Under the pieces are notes generated by a model. That model was not told the DNA's origin. It searched no databases and saw only the letters and a list, made by a program, of their open reading frames with translations. A stretch of DNA of 64,000 nucleotides from Gordonia lacunae (GTDB lineage: Bacteria; Actinomycetota; Actinomycetes; Mycobacteriales; Mycobacteriaceae): assembly GCF_002149015.1 (NCBI RefSeq), contig NZ_NGFO01000001.1, positions 310,001 to 374,000 of the forward strand, written 5' to 3'. The position numbers and the translations under genes are program-made. Of this stretch, positions 43,194 to 53,125 are shown one piece after another; position 1 is the stretch's first letter, and each line of letters starts with the position of its first letter.

Positions 43194-46100
43194 GTGGCAG
43201 AGACCAGCACCGCATCCCGCTCGAGCGGGGCTACCCGACGCCTCGTGATCGTCGAGTCGCCGACCAAGGCCCGCAAGATCGCCGGGTACCTCGGGTCGAA
43301 CTATGTGGTGGAGTCCTCCCGCGGGCACATCCGCGACCTCCCGCGCGGTGCCGCCGACGTGCCGGCCAAGTACAAGGGCCAGCCCTGGGCCCGTCTCGGG
43401 GTGAACGTCGACGAGAACTTCGAGCCGCTGTACGTGGTGTCCCCGGACAAGAAGGCGACCGTCAGCGAACTCAAGTCCCTGATGAAGGACGTCGACGAGC
43501 TCTACCTCGCCACCGACGGTGACCGCGAGGGGGAGGCGATCGCCTGGCATCTCCTCGAGACACTGAAGCCGAAGATCCCGGTCAAGCGCATGGTGTTCCA
43601 CGAGATCACCGAGCCGGCCATTCGCGCGGCCGCCGAGAATCCGCGAGACCTCGACATCGACCTGGTCGACGCCCAGGAGACCCGCCGCATCCTCGACCGC
43701 CTGTACGGCTACGAGGTGTCGCCGGTGCTGTGGAAGAAGGTCATGCCGAAGCTGTCGGCGGGCCGCGTGCAGTCGGTGGCCACGCGCATCATCGTCGAGC
43801 GCGAACGCGAACGGATGGCGTTCGTGTCGGCCGAGTACTGGGACATCTCGGCGATGATGGACGCGAGCGCGGAAACGGCGGACGACGCCAACCCGCAGAC
43901 GTTCAAGGCGCGCCTGGTCAACGTCGACGAGGCGCGGGTCGCCACGGGACGCGACTTCGAGTCCACGGGTGCGCTGAAGAAGTCCGACGGGGTGATCGTG
44001 CTCGACGCCGACCGCGCCGAGAGCCTGGCGGCGGGTCTGCGGGGCGCGGCGATGACCGTCACCTCGGTCGAGGAGAAGCCGTACACGCGCCGGCCGTACG
44101 CACCCTTCATGACCTCGACGCTGCAGCAGGAAGCCGGCCGCAAGCTGCGGTTCACCTCGGACCGCACGATGCGGATCGCGCAGCGGCTGTACGAGAACGG
44201 CTTCATCACCTACATGCGTACCGACTCGACGAGTCTGAGCGAGTCGGCGATCAACGCCGCACGCGCACAGGCCCGCGAGCTCTACGGCGACAGTTTCGTC
44301 CATCCGACGCCACGTCAGTACACACGCAAGGTCAAGAACGCCCAGGAGGCGCACGAGGCCATCCGGCCCGCCGGCGAGACCTTCCGCACCCCGGGCCAGG
44401 TCGCCGGGCAGCTCGAGGCCGACGAGTTCCGCCTGTACGAACTGATCTGGCAGCGCACCGTCGCCTCGCAGATGGCCGACGCCAAGGGCACGACGCTGAG
44501 CCTGCGGATCGCCGGCACCGCGTCTCCCGTCGCCGGGAGCGAAGCGAGCGGGACGAATCGAACCGGAGGTGAGCGCTGCACGTTCGCCGCGTCGGGCCGG
44601 ACGATCACCTTCCCCGGCTTCCTGTCGGCGTATGTCGAGACGGTCGACGAGCTGAGCGGCGGCCAGGCCGACGACGCCGAGAACCGGCTCCCGCAGCTGA
44701 CCGAGGGACAGTCCCTCACCGCGACCGATCTGACCGCCGACGGCCACTCCACCAACCCGCCCGCGCGCTTCACCGAGGCGTCGCTGGTCAAGGTGCTCGA
44801 AGAGCTCGGGATCGGCCGCCCGTCGACCTATGCCTCGATCATCGGCACCATCCAGGACCGCGGTTACGTGGTGAAGAAGGGCAACGCCCTCGTGCCGTCG
44901 TGGATCGCCTTCGCGGTCGTCGGTCTGCTCGAGGCGTACTTCCAGAGTCTCGTCGACTACGACTTCACCGCGACCCTCGAAGACGACCTGGACCAGATCG
45001 CGAACGGCAACGAGAACCGGACGAAGTGGTTGACGGACTTCTACTTCGGCGACACCCATCCCGGCGCGGACGGCGAGATCCGTTCCGCCCATTCGGCGAT
45101 CGCGCAGCACGGCGGACTGAAGAAGCTCGTCGGCGTCAACCTCGAGGAGATCGACGCCCGGCAGGTCAACTCCATCCGGCTGTTCAACGACGAGGAAGGG
45201 CGACCGATCTACGTGCGGGTCGGCCGATTCGGTCCGTACCTCGAGCGCAATGTCGCCACGTCGCCCGACGCCGAGCCGGACCTGCAGCGTGCCAACCTGC
45301 CCGCCGACATCACCCCGGACGAGCTGACGCTGGCGGTCGCCGAAAAGCTCTTCGCGACACCGCAAGAGGGTCGTTCGCTGGGAACGGATCCGGCGACGGG
45401 TCACGAGATCGTCGCCAAGGAGGGCCGATTCGGTCCCTATGTGACCGAGATCCTGCCGTCGGACGACGATGACGACGACGGTGACACCCCGGCGACCATC
45501 CCCGCGGGCCCGACCCCGCGCGACGGCGGGGCCGGCGGTGGCACAGGCGGTTCCGACTCCGCCGACGGCGACGTCGTCCCGCTCGACGCGCCGGGCGGCG
45601 GCACGGCGACGAAGACGAAGCCGGCGGCCAAGAAGACCGCGAAGAAGGCTGCGAAGAAGGCCGGACCCAAGCCGCGCACGGGCTCGCTGTTCAAGACGAT
45701 GGACATCTCGACGGTCACCCTCGACGATGCCCTGAAGCTGCTGTCGCTGCCGCGTGTCGTCGGCGTCGACCCGGAGTCCGGCGACGAGATCACCGCGCAG
45801 AACGGCCGGTACGGCCCGTACCTCAAGAAGGGATCGGACTCGCGGTCGCTCGGTTCCGAGGAGCAGCTTTTCGAGATCACCCTCGACGAGGCGTTGAAGA
45901 TCTACTCCGAGCCCAAGCGCCGCGGTCGACAGGCCGCCGCACCGCCGCTGCGTGAGCTCGGCAAGGACGACGAGGTCAGCGGCAAGCCGATGGTCATCAA
46001 GGACGGCCGCTTCGGACCGTATGTGACCGACGGCGAGACCAACGCCAGCCTGCGCAAGGGCGACGAGGTCGCCTCGATCACGCCGGAGCGAGCGATGGAG

Positions 46101-46304
46101 TTGCTCGCCGATCGTCGGGCACGCGGTCCGGCCAAGAAGGCCACCAAGAAGGCGGCGAAGAAGGCACCGGCCAAGAAGGCCGCGGCGAAGAAGACGACCG
46201 CCAAGAAGACCGCGGCCAAGAAGACGACCGCCAAGAAGACCGCGACGAAGAAGACGACAGCCAAGAAGACCGCGGCGAAGAAGGCGACCCCGGACGCCGA
46301 GTAG
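43194..46304 (+). CDS. topA: DNA topoisomerase I (type IA)
   Basis: 1036 residues from GTG 43194. The Toprim domain has VIVESPTKARKIAGYLG (Glu) and YLATDGDREGEAIAWHL (DxDxE). The active-site Tyr is Tyr340 in GFITYMRTDSTSLS. C-terminal TopA_C repeats follow (GRFGPYVTEILP, NGRYGPYLKKG, DGRFGPYVTDG), with no zinc fingers, as in mycobacteria. The protein ends in a long Lys/Ala-rich basic tail of about 65 residues, which aids DNA binding. Residues about 443-459 (SPVAGSEASGTNRTGGE) are absent from the M. tuberculosis protein and are encoded by repeat-like DNA. It relaxes negative supercoils. Confidence 0.97.
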   Translation: MAETSTASRSSGATRRLVIVESPTKARKIAGYLGSNYVVESSRGHIRDLPRGAADVPAKYKGQPWARLGVNVDENFEPLYVVSPDKKATVSELKSLMKDVDELYLATDGDREGEAIAWHLLETLKPKIPVKRMVFHEITEPAIRAAAENPRDLDIDLVDAQETRRILDRLYGYEVSPVLWKKVMPKLSAGRVQSVATRIIVERERERMAFVSAEYWDISAMMDASAETADDANPQTFKARLVNVDEARVATGRDFESTGALKKSDGVIVLDADRAESLAAGLRGAAMTVTSVEEKPYTRRPYAPFMTSTLQQEAGRKLRFTSDRTMRIAQRLYENGFITYMRTDSTSLSESAINAARAQARELYGDSFVHPTPRQYTRKVKNAQEAHEAIRPAGETFRTPGQVAGQLEADEFRLYELIWQRTVASQMADAKGTTLSLRIAGTASPVAGSEASGTNRTGGERCTFAASGRTITFPGFLSAYVETVDELSGGQADDAENRLPQLTEGQSLTATDLTADGHSTNPPARFTEASLVKVLEELGIGRPSTYASIIGTIQDRGYVVKKGNALVPSWIAFAVVGLLEAYFQSLVDYDFTATLEDDLDQIANGNENRTKWLTDFYFGDTHPGADGEIRSAHSAIAQHGGLKKLVGVNLEEIDARQVNSIRLFNDEEGRPIYVRVGRFGPYLERNVATSPDAEPDLQRANLPADITPDELTLAVAEKLFATPQEGRSLGTDPATGHEIVAKEGRFGPYVTEILPSDDDDDDGDTPATIPAGPTPRDGGAGGGTGGSDSADGDVVPLDAPGGGTATKTKPAAKKTAKKAAKKAGPKPRTGSLFKTMDISTVTLDDALKLLSLPRVVGVDPESGDEITAQNGRYGPYLKKGSDSRSLGSEEQLFEITLDEALKIYSEPKRRGRQAAAPPLRELGKDDEVSGKPMVIKDGRFGPYVTDGETNASLRKGDEVASITPERAMELLADRRARGPAKKATKKAAKKAPAKKAAAKKTTAKKTAAKKTTAKKTATKKTTAKKTAAKKATPDAE
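44521..44575 (+). repeat. Repeat-like in-frame insert in topA
   Basis: About 55 bp including GGGAGCGAAGCGAGCGGGA (44535-44553), a word typical of the intergenic repeats of this genome; GCGAAGCGAGCGGG recurs at the marP 3' end. It encodes the Ser/Gly/Thr-rich loop between the beta strands LSLRIAGT and CTFAASGRTITF, which abut more closely in other TopA proteins. The reading frame is kept. Confidence 0.55.
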
Positions 46305-46401
46305 GACCACCGCAGAGCCGCTGGTCCCTGGGCGAAGAACCGTGTGATCTGCGGTTACCGGAGTCCGTCTCGTAGAGCTGTCCGCCGGTGTCGGAGGTCG
46401 C

Positions 46402-47988
46402 TCAGTCCTGCCGGTCCGGCTCGAGGTGCGGGCGGGCGAGGAGCGTCTCGATCCCGCGGCCGCGGAGTTCGACGCCCTCGCCGATCTCCCAGTGCTCGGC
46501 TTCCTCGTGCGACGCCAGGAACACGGCGCGCGCCGACCCGAGGACTCGGGTGGGCTCGTCTTTGGCGAGTTCGGTCAGGCGGGCCGCCTCGTTGACCGGG
46601 TCGCCGATGACGGTGTACTCGAGTCGCTGTTCGGCACCGATGTGACCGGCGATGGCCTTGCCGGCCGACACCCCGATGCCGATGTCGGTGTCGCCCAGGG
46701 TCTCGTAGAGCTCGGCACGCAGCTCCCGCGCCGATGCGAGCGCCCGGCCGGCGAAGTCGTCGAGGTCGAGCGGCGCCCCGAAGATCGCGAGCGCCGCGTC
46801 GCCCTGGAACTTGTTGACGAACCCGCCGTGGCGTCCGACGACGCCGACGACGACGCGGAAGAACTCGTTGAGGAGTTCGACGATCTCGCGGGGTGGCCGG
46901 TTCACCGCCAGCCGCGTCGAGCCGACGATGTCGACGAACAGGACGCCGACGTAGCGCTCCTCGCCACCGAGTTCGGTGCCGGTCTCGATCGCGCGGCGCG
47001 CGACGTCCTCGCCGACGTAGCGGCCGAACAGATTGCGGAGCTGCTGCCGTTCGCGCAGGTCGGCGACCATGTCGTTGAATCCGGCCTGCAGCAGGCCGAG
47101 ATCACTGCCGTCGTAGATCTTCACCGCGACGTTGAGGTCGCCCTCGCTGACCTTGGACTGCGCGCGCCGCAGTTGCTTGATCGGGTCGTTGATGGCGGCC
47201 ACGACGCGCACGATGGCGATCACGCTGAACGCGAGCGCGGAGATGGCCATCCACAGGATCGGGCGTTCCAGACCGGTGGAGTCGGCCTCGATGATCCCCA
47301 GCCGGTGCAGCACGATCATCCCGATGATGACCAGCATCGGCGCCACGACGCTGATCACCCAGAACGCGGTGATGCGGGTGGTGACGCTGGGGGCGATCGC
47401 GTTGTCGGGGTTGTTGGCCATGGCCGCGACGGTGATGGGTCGCATGACCTTCTCCGCCTGCATATAGCTCAGCGCGCACGTGACCATCGCGCCGATCGTG
47501 CTCGCGATCGCGACGATGAAGGCGTTCTTCGACGACACGGTCAGGTTGACCAGCGTGAACAGCGTGCCGCCGACGATCCACAGCGCGGCGTTGACCGCGG
47601 TCAGCAGCATCGGTAGCGCGAGGGCGCGGCGTCGTGCGGCCTCGTTGTCGAGGCGGGTGCGACGCCGATGCCAGATGAGCACCGGTAGTGACAGCTGGAT
47701 GCTGGCGAAGCCGCCGATCACCATTGCGATCAGCAGGTAGGCCGCGAAGATGACCTGGTTCAGCGCGGTGATCTCGTCGAGGCTGATCGAATCCTGGATC
47801 GGCATGCCGAAGCGCAGGAACGCGAAGGTGAACAGTGCGCCGACGAGATTCGCCCGCAGCATGTCGAGCGCGAGAATCGGCCACGGCGTATGAATCAGCC
47901 ATCGGGCCAGATGCAGGCCCTTTGACCACCGCGACCGTTGTTGAACCACGGAGTCCACGGTAGCTGGCTGCTTGCAATCGTTAAACAC
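46402..47988 (-). CDS. Membrane adenylate cyclase with HAMP domain (Rv3645 type)
   Basis: 528 residues. Six membrane helices in residues 35-260 form the input domain. HAMP follows (AINDPIKQLRRAQSKVSEGDLNVAV), then a class III cyclase domain with metal-binding Asp in LFVDIVGSTRL and Asp in NKFQGDAALAIFGAP, and transition-state Asn/Arg in GDPVNEAARLTEL. The length and architecture match Rv3645, the main adenylate cyclase of M. tuberculosis, which responds to fatty acids. It makes cAMP for Crp, encoded 23 kb away here. It starts at GTG 47988; the position is convergent with topA and divergent from holB. Confidence 0.93.
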   Translation of the reverse strand: MFNDCKQPATVDSVVQQRSRWSKGLHLARWLIHTPWPILALDMLRANLVGALFTFAFLRFGMPIQDSISLDEITALNQVIFAAYLLIAMVIGGFASIQLSLPVLIWHRRRTRLDNEAARRRALALPMLLTAVNAALWIVGGTLFTLVNLTVSSKNAFIVAIASTIGAMVTCALSYMQAEKVMRPITVAAMANNPDNAIAPSVTTRITAFWVISVVAPMLVIIGMIVLHRLGIIEADSTGLERPILWMAISALAFSVIAIVRVVAAINDPIKQLRRAQSKVSEGDLNVAVKIYDGSDLGLLQAGFNDMVADLRERQQLRNLFGRYVGEDVARRAIETGTELGGEERYVGVLFVDIVGSTRLAVNRPPREIVELLNEFFRVVVGVVGRHGGFVNKFQGDAALAIFGAPLDLDDFAGRALASARELRAELYETLGDTDIGIGVSAGKAIAGHIGAEQRLEYTVIGDPVNEAARLTELAKDEPTRVLGSARAVFLASHEEAEHWEIGEGVELRGRGIETLLARPHLEPDRQD

Positions 47989-48034
47989 GGTTCCGTGTCT
48001 CAGGCGTGTCCGAACTGCGGATTAGGGTGTTGCT

Positions 48035-49324
48035 GTGACAAATGTCTTCGATCGGCTGACCGGGCAAGAGGCCATTGCCGACGATCTGCGGGCGGCCGCG
48101 CGCGCCGCACGGGTTCTGGCGGCGAGGCTCGACGCGGGGTCCTCGACCGACCTGTTCCTCGCCGACGACGAGATCCCGGCCGTCGATGCGGGATGGTCGC
48201 GGGCGTCGATGACCCATTCGTGGTTGTTCACCGGGCCGCCGGGCAGCGGTCGGTCGGTGGCCGCGCAGTGCTTCGCCGCGGCCCTGCAGTGCCAATCGCC
48301 CGACGCCGCGAACATCGGCTGCGGCGAATGCCGCGCCTGCGTCACCGTGATGGCCAAGACCCACGCCGATGTCCGCCATGTGGTGCCGGAGGGGTTGAGT
48401 CTCGCCGTGGGGGCCATGCGCGACATCGTCCAGGCCGCCGCTCGCCGTCCGGGGACGGGGCGCTGGCAGATCGTCATCGTGGAGGATGCCGACCGGCTCA
48501 CCGAGCAGGCCGCGAACGCGCTGCTGAAGGTCGTCGAGGAGCCTCCGTCACGAACGGTCTTCCTGCTGTGTGCGCCGTCGGTCGATCCCGAGGACATCTC
48601 GGTGACCCTGCGCTCGCGCTGCCGGCACGTCGCACTCGTCACGCCGACGACCGCCGACATCGAGCGGGTCCTCGTCGAGCGAGACGGCCTCGACCCGGAG
48701 CAGGCGAGGTGGGCGGCGTCGGTGTGCGGCGGACACATCGGACGTGCGCGCCGCCTGGCGACCGACCCGGAGGCGCGCTCGCAACGGGAGAAGGCCCTCG
48801 GGCTGGCGCGTGCCGCCGCTCGGGACTCGACGGCCTACGCCGCCGCCGAGGAGTTGGTCCGGTCGGCCGACGAGGCCGCCAAGGCGATCAGCGCCGAACT
48901 CGACTCGGCCGAGACCGACGAGATGAAGACCGCGCTCGGCGCGGGCGGCACCGGCAAGGGCACCGCGCGGATGCCGCGCGGCAGTGCCGGCGCGCTCAAA
49001 GAACTGGAGAAGCGGCAGAAGTCGCGCGCCACCCGCGTCGGACGCGACGTCCTCGACCGCGCTCTGGTCGACCTCGCGGCGCTGTTCCGCGACGCACTCG
49101 TGGTCGGCGTCGGCGCCCAGGTCACCGCGATGCATCCGGACAAGGCCGAGGACATCGCGAACCCGCTCGCCGGCTACGCCGAGCCCGAGCAACTGCTGCA
49201 GTGTGTCGAGGCCGTGCTCGCGTGCCGGGAGGCGCTCGACATGAACGTGAAGCCGAAGTTCGCGGTCGACGACATGGTCGCGCGGATCGGACTGGCGCTC
49301 GCACGCCCGGTCCGAGCCCAGTGA
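48035..49324 (+). CDS. holB: DNA polymerase III delta' subunit
   Basis: 429 residues from GTG 48035. It has the clamp-loader AAA+ order: SWLFTGPPGSGRSVAAQCFAAAL (degenerate Walker A with Arg for Lys, as in delta' proteins), a four-Cys zinc module (CQSPDAANIGCGECRAC), the Walker B-like WQIVIVEDADRLTEQAANALLKVVEEPP and the SRC sensor region LRSRCRHVAL. It belongs to the replisome clamp loader. The C-terminal collar domain includes a Gly/Thr-rich linker. It is divergent from the adenylate cyclase with only 46 bp between starts. Confidence 0.94.
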   Translation: MTNVFDRLTGQEAIADDLRAAARAARVLAARLDAGSSTDLFLADDEIPAVDAGWSRASMTHSWLFTGPPGSGRSVAAQCFAAALQCQSPDAANIGCGECRACVTVMAKTHADVRHVVPEGLSLAVGAMRDIVQAAARRPGTGRWQIVIVEDADRLTEQAANALLKVVEEPPSRTVFLLCAPSVDPEDISVTLRSRCRHVALVTPTTADIERVLVERDGLDPEQARWAASVCGGHIGRARRLATDPEARSQREKALGLARAAARDSTAYAAAEELVRSADEAAKAISAELDSAETDEMKTALGAGGTGKGTARMPRGSAGALKELEKRQKSRATRVGRDVLDRALVDLAALFRDALVVGVGAQVTAMHPDKAEDIANPLAGYAEPEQLLQCVEAVLACREALDMNVKPKFAVDDMVARIGLALARPVRAQ

Positions 49325-49343
49325 GAGGCAGGCACGCTGGCCC

Positions 49344-49369
49344 CATTGGTAACTGATGTGTTACCAATG
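49344..49369. promoter_or_regulatory. Perfect inverted-repeat operator of the ArsR gene
   Basis: CATTGGTAAC and GTTACCAATG flank TGATGT: 10-bp perfect arms ending 4 bp before the ArsR GTG. This suits autoregulation by the ArsR-type repressor that follows. Transcription from inside this element would give a leaderless mRNA. Confidence 0.75.
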
Positions 49370-49373
49370 AAGA

Positions 49374-49811
49374 GTGGATGAGTTCGAGGCGATTGCCGAC
49401 CCCGTGCGTCGTGCGCTGATCGAGCGCCTCGCTCGCGGGCCGGCTCGCGTCGTCGACCTCGCCGCCGACCATGCGATCAGCCGGCCGGCGATCTCCCGTC
49501 ATCTGCGTGTGCTGGGCGAGGCAGGCCTCACGACGGCTGTCGACCACGGCCGCGAGCGACACCACGAACTCACGCCCGGTGCGTTGTCCGCGGTCCGGGG
49601 GTGGCTCGACGCCCTGGACTCGCCGGTCGTGGACCAGGCTGCGGCCTCGGCGGACGTCCGGCCGAGATTCGACAGCCGTCATCTCGACGCGCTCGACCTC
49701 GAGGTCCGACGCACCGTTCGCGAACGGGGTTCGGTCGACGCCGATGGCGAACCACTCGATTCCGCGCGGACACAGGTCGATTCCGTCAGTCGACAGAAGG
49801 AGACAGGATGA
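49374..49811 (+). CDS. ArsR-family winged-helix repressor
   Basis: 145 residues from GTG 49374. The ArsR fold is clear: FEAIADPVRRALIERLARGPARVVDLAADHAISRPAISRHLRVLGEAGLTTAVDHGRERHHELTPGAL. There is no metal-binding ELCVCDL motif, so it belongs to the non-metal group often paired with SRPBCC proteins. The C-terminal 60 residues are a charged extension. Its stop overlaps the SRPBCC start (ATGA). A perfect inverted repeat lies immediately upstream. Confidence 0.9.
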   Translation: MDEFEAIADPVRRALIERLARGPARVVDLAADHAISRPAISRHLRVLGEAGLTTAVDHGRERHHELTPGALSAVRGWLDALDSPVVDQAAASADVRPRFDSRHLDALDLEVRRTVRERGSVDADGEPLDSARTQVDSVSRQKETG

Positions 49812-50332
49812 GCGCCGACGTCACGGCCACGGGCCGTCGAGAGATTCGGGACGGTGTGGCCCACGTCGTACTCGAGCGCACCTTCGCCGCGCCGATCGAT
49901 GCTGTGTGGGCGGCGATCACCGAGCCGTCGCGACTCGAACGCTGGATCGGCACGTGGGCGGGCGATCCGGCCGACGGTGTCGTCGAATTCCGGATGACCG
50001 CGGAAGGGGAGGACGTGGAGTCCGAGCGGTTCTCGATCCTGGAGTGCGATCCGCCGCGCCGGCTCGTCGTCGAGTCGGCGTCGCCCGGCGGCGACGGGGT
50101 CGACGACGTCTGGCGCCTGGAGCTCGATCTGGCCGAAACCGACGGCACCACCACGCTGACGTTCGCGCAGGGGTTGCCGCGGCCGGACTCGGCCGAGAAC
50201 GTCGGGCCCGGGTGGGAGTACTACCTGGACCGGCTGGTCGCAGCCGAGGCCGGTCGTGGCGTCGCCGGCGTCGAGTGGGATGCCTACCATCCAGCTCTGG
50301 CGTCGTCGTACGAGGCGATGTTCCGAGACTGA
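49808..50332 (+). CDS. SRPBCC (AHSA1-like) ligand-binding protein
   Basis: 174 residues from ATG 49808. It has the START/Bet v1 pattern: VLERTFAAPIDAVWAAITEPSRLERWIGTWAGDP, then FSILECDPPRRLVVES and WEYYLDRLVAAEAGR. Partners of ArsR repressors of this type bind small hydrophobic molecules or act in detoxification. Co-translation with the repressor suggests that both respond to the same compound; its identity is unknown. Confidence 0.88.
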   Translation: MSADVTATGRREIRDGVAHVVLERTFAAPIDAVWAAITEPSRLERWIGTWAGDPADGVVEFRMTAEGEDVESERFSILECDPPRRLVVESASPGGDGVDDVWRLELDLAETDGTTTLTFAQGLPRPDSAENVGPGWEYYLDRLVAAEAGRGVAGVEWDAYHPALASSYEAMFRD

Positions 50333-50436
50333 TCGGGCGGTGCCCGGATGTGATCACCGGAGGTGACACGGGTCGGGACCTATCATGAGACCACGGTCGC
50401 GAGCCGCGATCGTCGACGATGAGCGAGGAGCAGGCG

Positions 50437-50616
50437 ATGTCGGACTTCATCCGCAAGATCAAGGAAGATGCCAAGGCCGTCTCGGCTGCCATCGATCAGG
50501 AACTGACGGTTCTCGAGGGTGTGCCGGGTTATGACCCCCTCGCCGACAACAACGACGCAGAGGCGTCCGACGAGACCGCCGAGGATGCGGCGCCGGTCGA
50601 GGGCGACGCTCGATAG
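50437..50616 (+). CDS. Small acidic protein of unknown function
   Basis: 59 residues from ATG 50437 (GAGGAG 6 bp upstream; ATG 50419 is an alternative). The first half is an amphipathic helix (SDFIRKIKEDAKAVSAAIDQEL), the second half is acidic and probably disordered (NNDAEASDETAEDAAPVEGD). It is followed within 15 bp by a perfect terminator, which supports a real transcription unit. No family was recognised. Confidence 0.55.
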   Translation: MSDFIRKIKEDAKAVSAAIDQELTVLEGVPGYDPLADNNDAEASDETAEDAAPVEGDAR

Positions 50617-50630
50617 GAGCCCGACGACGA

Positions 50631-50664
50631 ACGGCCGCCGGATGGGAAACCATCCGGCGGCCGT
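50631..50664 (+). terminator. Perfect hairpin terminator
   Basis: ACGGCCGCCGGATGG and CCATCCGGCGGCCGT pair without mismatch around GAAA; CCTGTTCC follows. It sits between the small acidic protein and the convergent hydrolase. Confidence 0.88.
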
Positions 50665-50709
50665 CCTGTTCCACGGGGTGTGCTCACCGGGTGAACCCAC
50701 CCGGGGCGC

Positions 50710-51645
<936 letters not shown>

Positions 51646-51650
51646 CTAGA

Positions 51651-51662
51651 GAACGATCGTTC
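51651..51662. promoter_or_regulatory. TetR operator candidate 2
   Basis: GAACGATCGTTC is a perfect 12-bp palindrome 46 bp before the tetR GTG, just after a -10-like TACACT (51642-51647). The pair of sites could control both divergent genes. Both also fit the loose pattern GAACN4GTTC of LexA boxes, but lack the usual outer CG flanks. Confidence 0.65.
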
Positions 51663-51708
51663 CCCGCGCAACCCGTAGCCGGGAATCGGTAGCAGAGGAG
51701 TCTTCGAG

Positions 51709-52269
51709 GTGACCGACGCAGTGGATCCGCACGAGCGGGTGGTCCGCGCCGCTGACCAGTTGTTCAACGCGCACGGCGTCCACGCGGTCGGGATGGACAA
51801 GGTCCGCGATGCCGCCGGGGTGTCGCTGAAGAAGATCTACTCGATGTTCCCCTCGAAGGAGGCACTGATCCTCGCCGTTCTCGAGGACCGGACCCGGCAG
51901 TGGAATGCCGGGATCGCCGCCTGTGCGGATGGGCTGTCGTCGCCGCGGGAGAAGTTGCTCGCCGTGTTCGACTTCCTGCTCGAGTGGTTCGGCACCGACG
52001 AGTTCCGTGGCTGCGCGTTCATCAACGCCTACGGTGAACTCGGGGCCGAGATGCCGTCGGTCGCCGCGGCGGTCCGAGCGCAGAAGGCGGACTTCCAGCG
52101 GTACGTCGCGGGTCTGGTGGCCGAGTTGGGTGCGCCCGACGGGCTCGGCGCTCAACTCTCCATCCTCGCCGAAGGTGCGCAGACGACGGCGGCGATAGCC
52201 GGTTCGGTGCGGGCCGCCGACGACGCGCGTGCCGCCGCGGAAGCCCTGATCGACCAAGCGCTCCGCTGA
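51709..52269 (+). CDS. TetR-family repressor
   Basis: 186 residues from GTG 51709. The N-terminal HTH is canonical: VVRAADQLFNAHGVHAVGMDKVRDAAGVSLKKIYSMFPSKEALILAVLEDR. The C-terminal helical domain (WFGTDEFRGCAFINAYGELGAEMPSVAAAVRAQKADFQRYV) matches the TetR_C group that regulates adjacent hydrolases. It is divergent from the haloperoxidase-like gene, with two GAACGNNCGTTC palindromes between them. Confidence 0.92.
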   Translation: MTDAVDPHERVVRAADQLFNAHGVHAVGMDKVRDAAGVSLKKIYSMFPSKEALILAVLEDRTRQWNAGIAACADGLSSPREKLLAVFDFLLEWFGTDEFRGCAFINAYGELGAEMPSVAAAVRAQKADFQRYVAGLVAELGAPDGLGAQLSILAEGAQTTAAIAGSVRAADDARAAAEALIDQALR

Positions 52270-52380
52270 TGGTGTCGAGAAGCGCTGCAGCCGTGTCCTT
52301 CTCGCGTCAGTGACGGGTATCTGGCGTGAAGTCGTCGAAAAGGGGTCGCACGGCGACCCGAATGATGCGACGCTGCGACG

Positions 52381-53112
52381 GTGACCGATCTGGACCCTTC
52401 CATCGCCGAGGCCTTCGTCGAGAACGGCTTTGTCAAGATCGAGCGTCCGTCGCTGCGGGGCGCGGCAGACCGCGCACGGGCGGGTCTGTGGGCACAGTTG
52501 GGGCTTTCGGAGGACGATCCCGCGGGCTGGACGGAACCCGTGCGCTGGGCGTCGGATCTGCTGGGTGCCGGCCCGTTCGGAGCGCTGGCGAACAGTCCGG
52601 AGCTGACCGAGGCGCTCGATGTGATCTGTGGCGTCGGCGGCTGGACACCGCGGGGAGCGTTGGGCAACATCCCGGTCCGCTTCCCGGTGCCGCCGACCGT
52701 CGATGACCGCGGCTGGCACATCGACGCCAACACCCCGCGTGACGACGGAACGTGGGTGGTGAGCCGACAGTCCCACACCGTGCTGGTCCTGACCGTGCTC
52801 TCCGAGATCGGGCCCACCGACGCACCGACCCGCATCCGGGTGGGATCACACCTCGACGCCGTCGACGTGCTCGACGACGAGGGTCGGAGTCCGTTCGACG
52901 TCGGCCCGTCACTCGAGGCGGCGAGCCGCGATCGGCCCGTTGCCTTCGCGACCGGCAGTCCCGGCGACGTCTACGTGGTCCATCCGTTCACCGTGCACGC
53001 GGCTGACGAACACCGGGGCGAGGCACCGAGATTCATGGCTCAGGGGCCGGTGATGCTCGCCTCGCCGTTGTCGCCGGGTTCGGCCGGGCCACTCGCGTGC
53101 GTGTTCGGCTGA
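52381..53112 (+). CDS. Phytanoyl-CoA dioxygenase-family protein
   Basis: 243 residues from GTG 52381. The 2-oxoglutarate/Fe(II) facial triad is visible as RGWHIDANTPRDDG (H-x-D) and VHPFTVHAADEHRGEAPRFMAQGP (distal His and the 2OG-binding Arg). The N-terminal FVENGFVKIERPSLR is typical of PhyH proteins. It is predicted to hydroxylate a small molecule in the cytoplasm; the substrate is unknown. It is convergent with the secreted acidic protein, with 13 bp between stops. Confidence 0.85.
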   Translation: MTDLDPSIAEAFVENGFVKIERPSLRGAADRARAGLWAQLGLSEDDPAGWTEPVRWASDLLGAGPFGALANSPELTEALDVICGVGGWTPRGALGNIPVRFPVPPTVDDRGWHIDANTPRDDGTWVVSRQSHTVLVLTVLSEIGPTDAPTRIRVGSHLDAVDVLDDEGRSPFDVGPSLEAASRDRPVAFATGSPGDVYVVHPFTVHAADEHRGEAPRFMAQGPVMLASPLSPGSAGPLACVFG

Positions 53113-53125
53113 GCGCCCACGACGC

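Noticed and set aside
43110-46310. A 1066-codon open frame on the reverse strand across topA
   Set aside because: It is antisense to a protein with complete topoisomerase motifs. High GC at third positions makes long antisense frames common, and its product is an Arg/Val/Asp-rich sequence without any motif.
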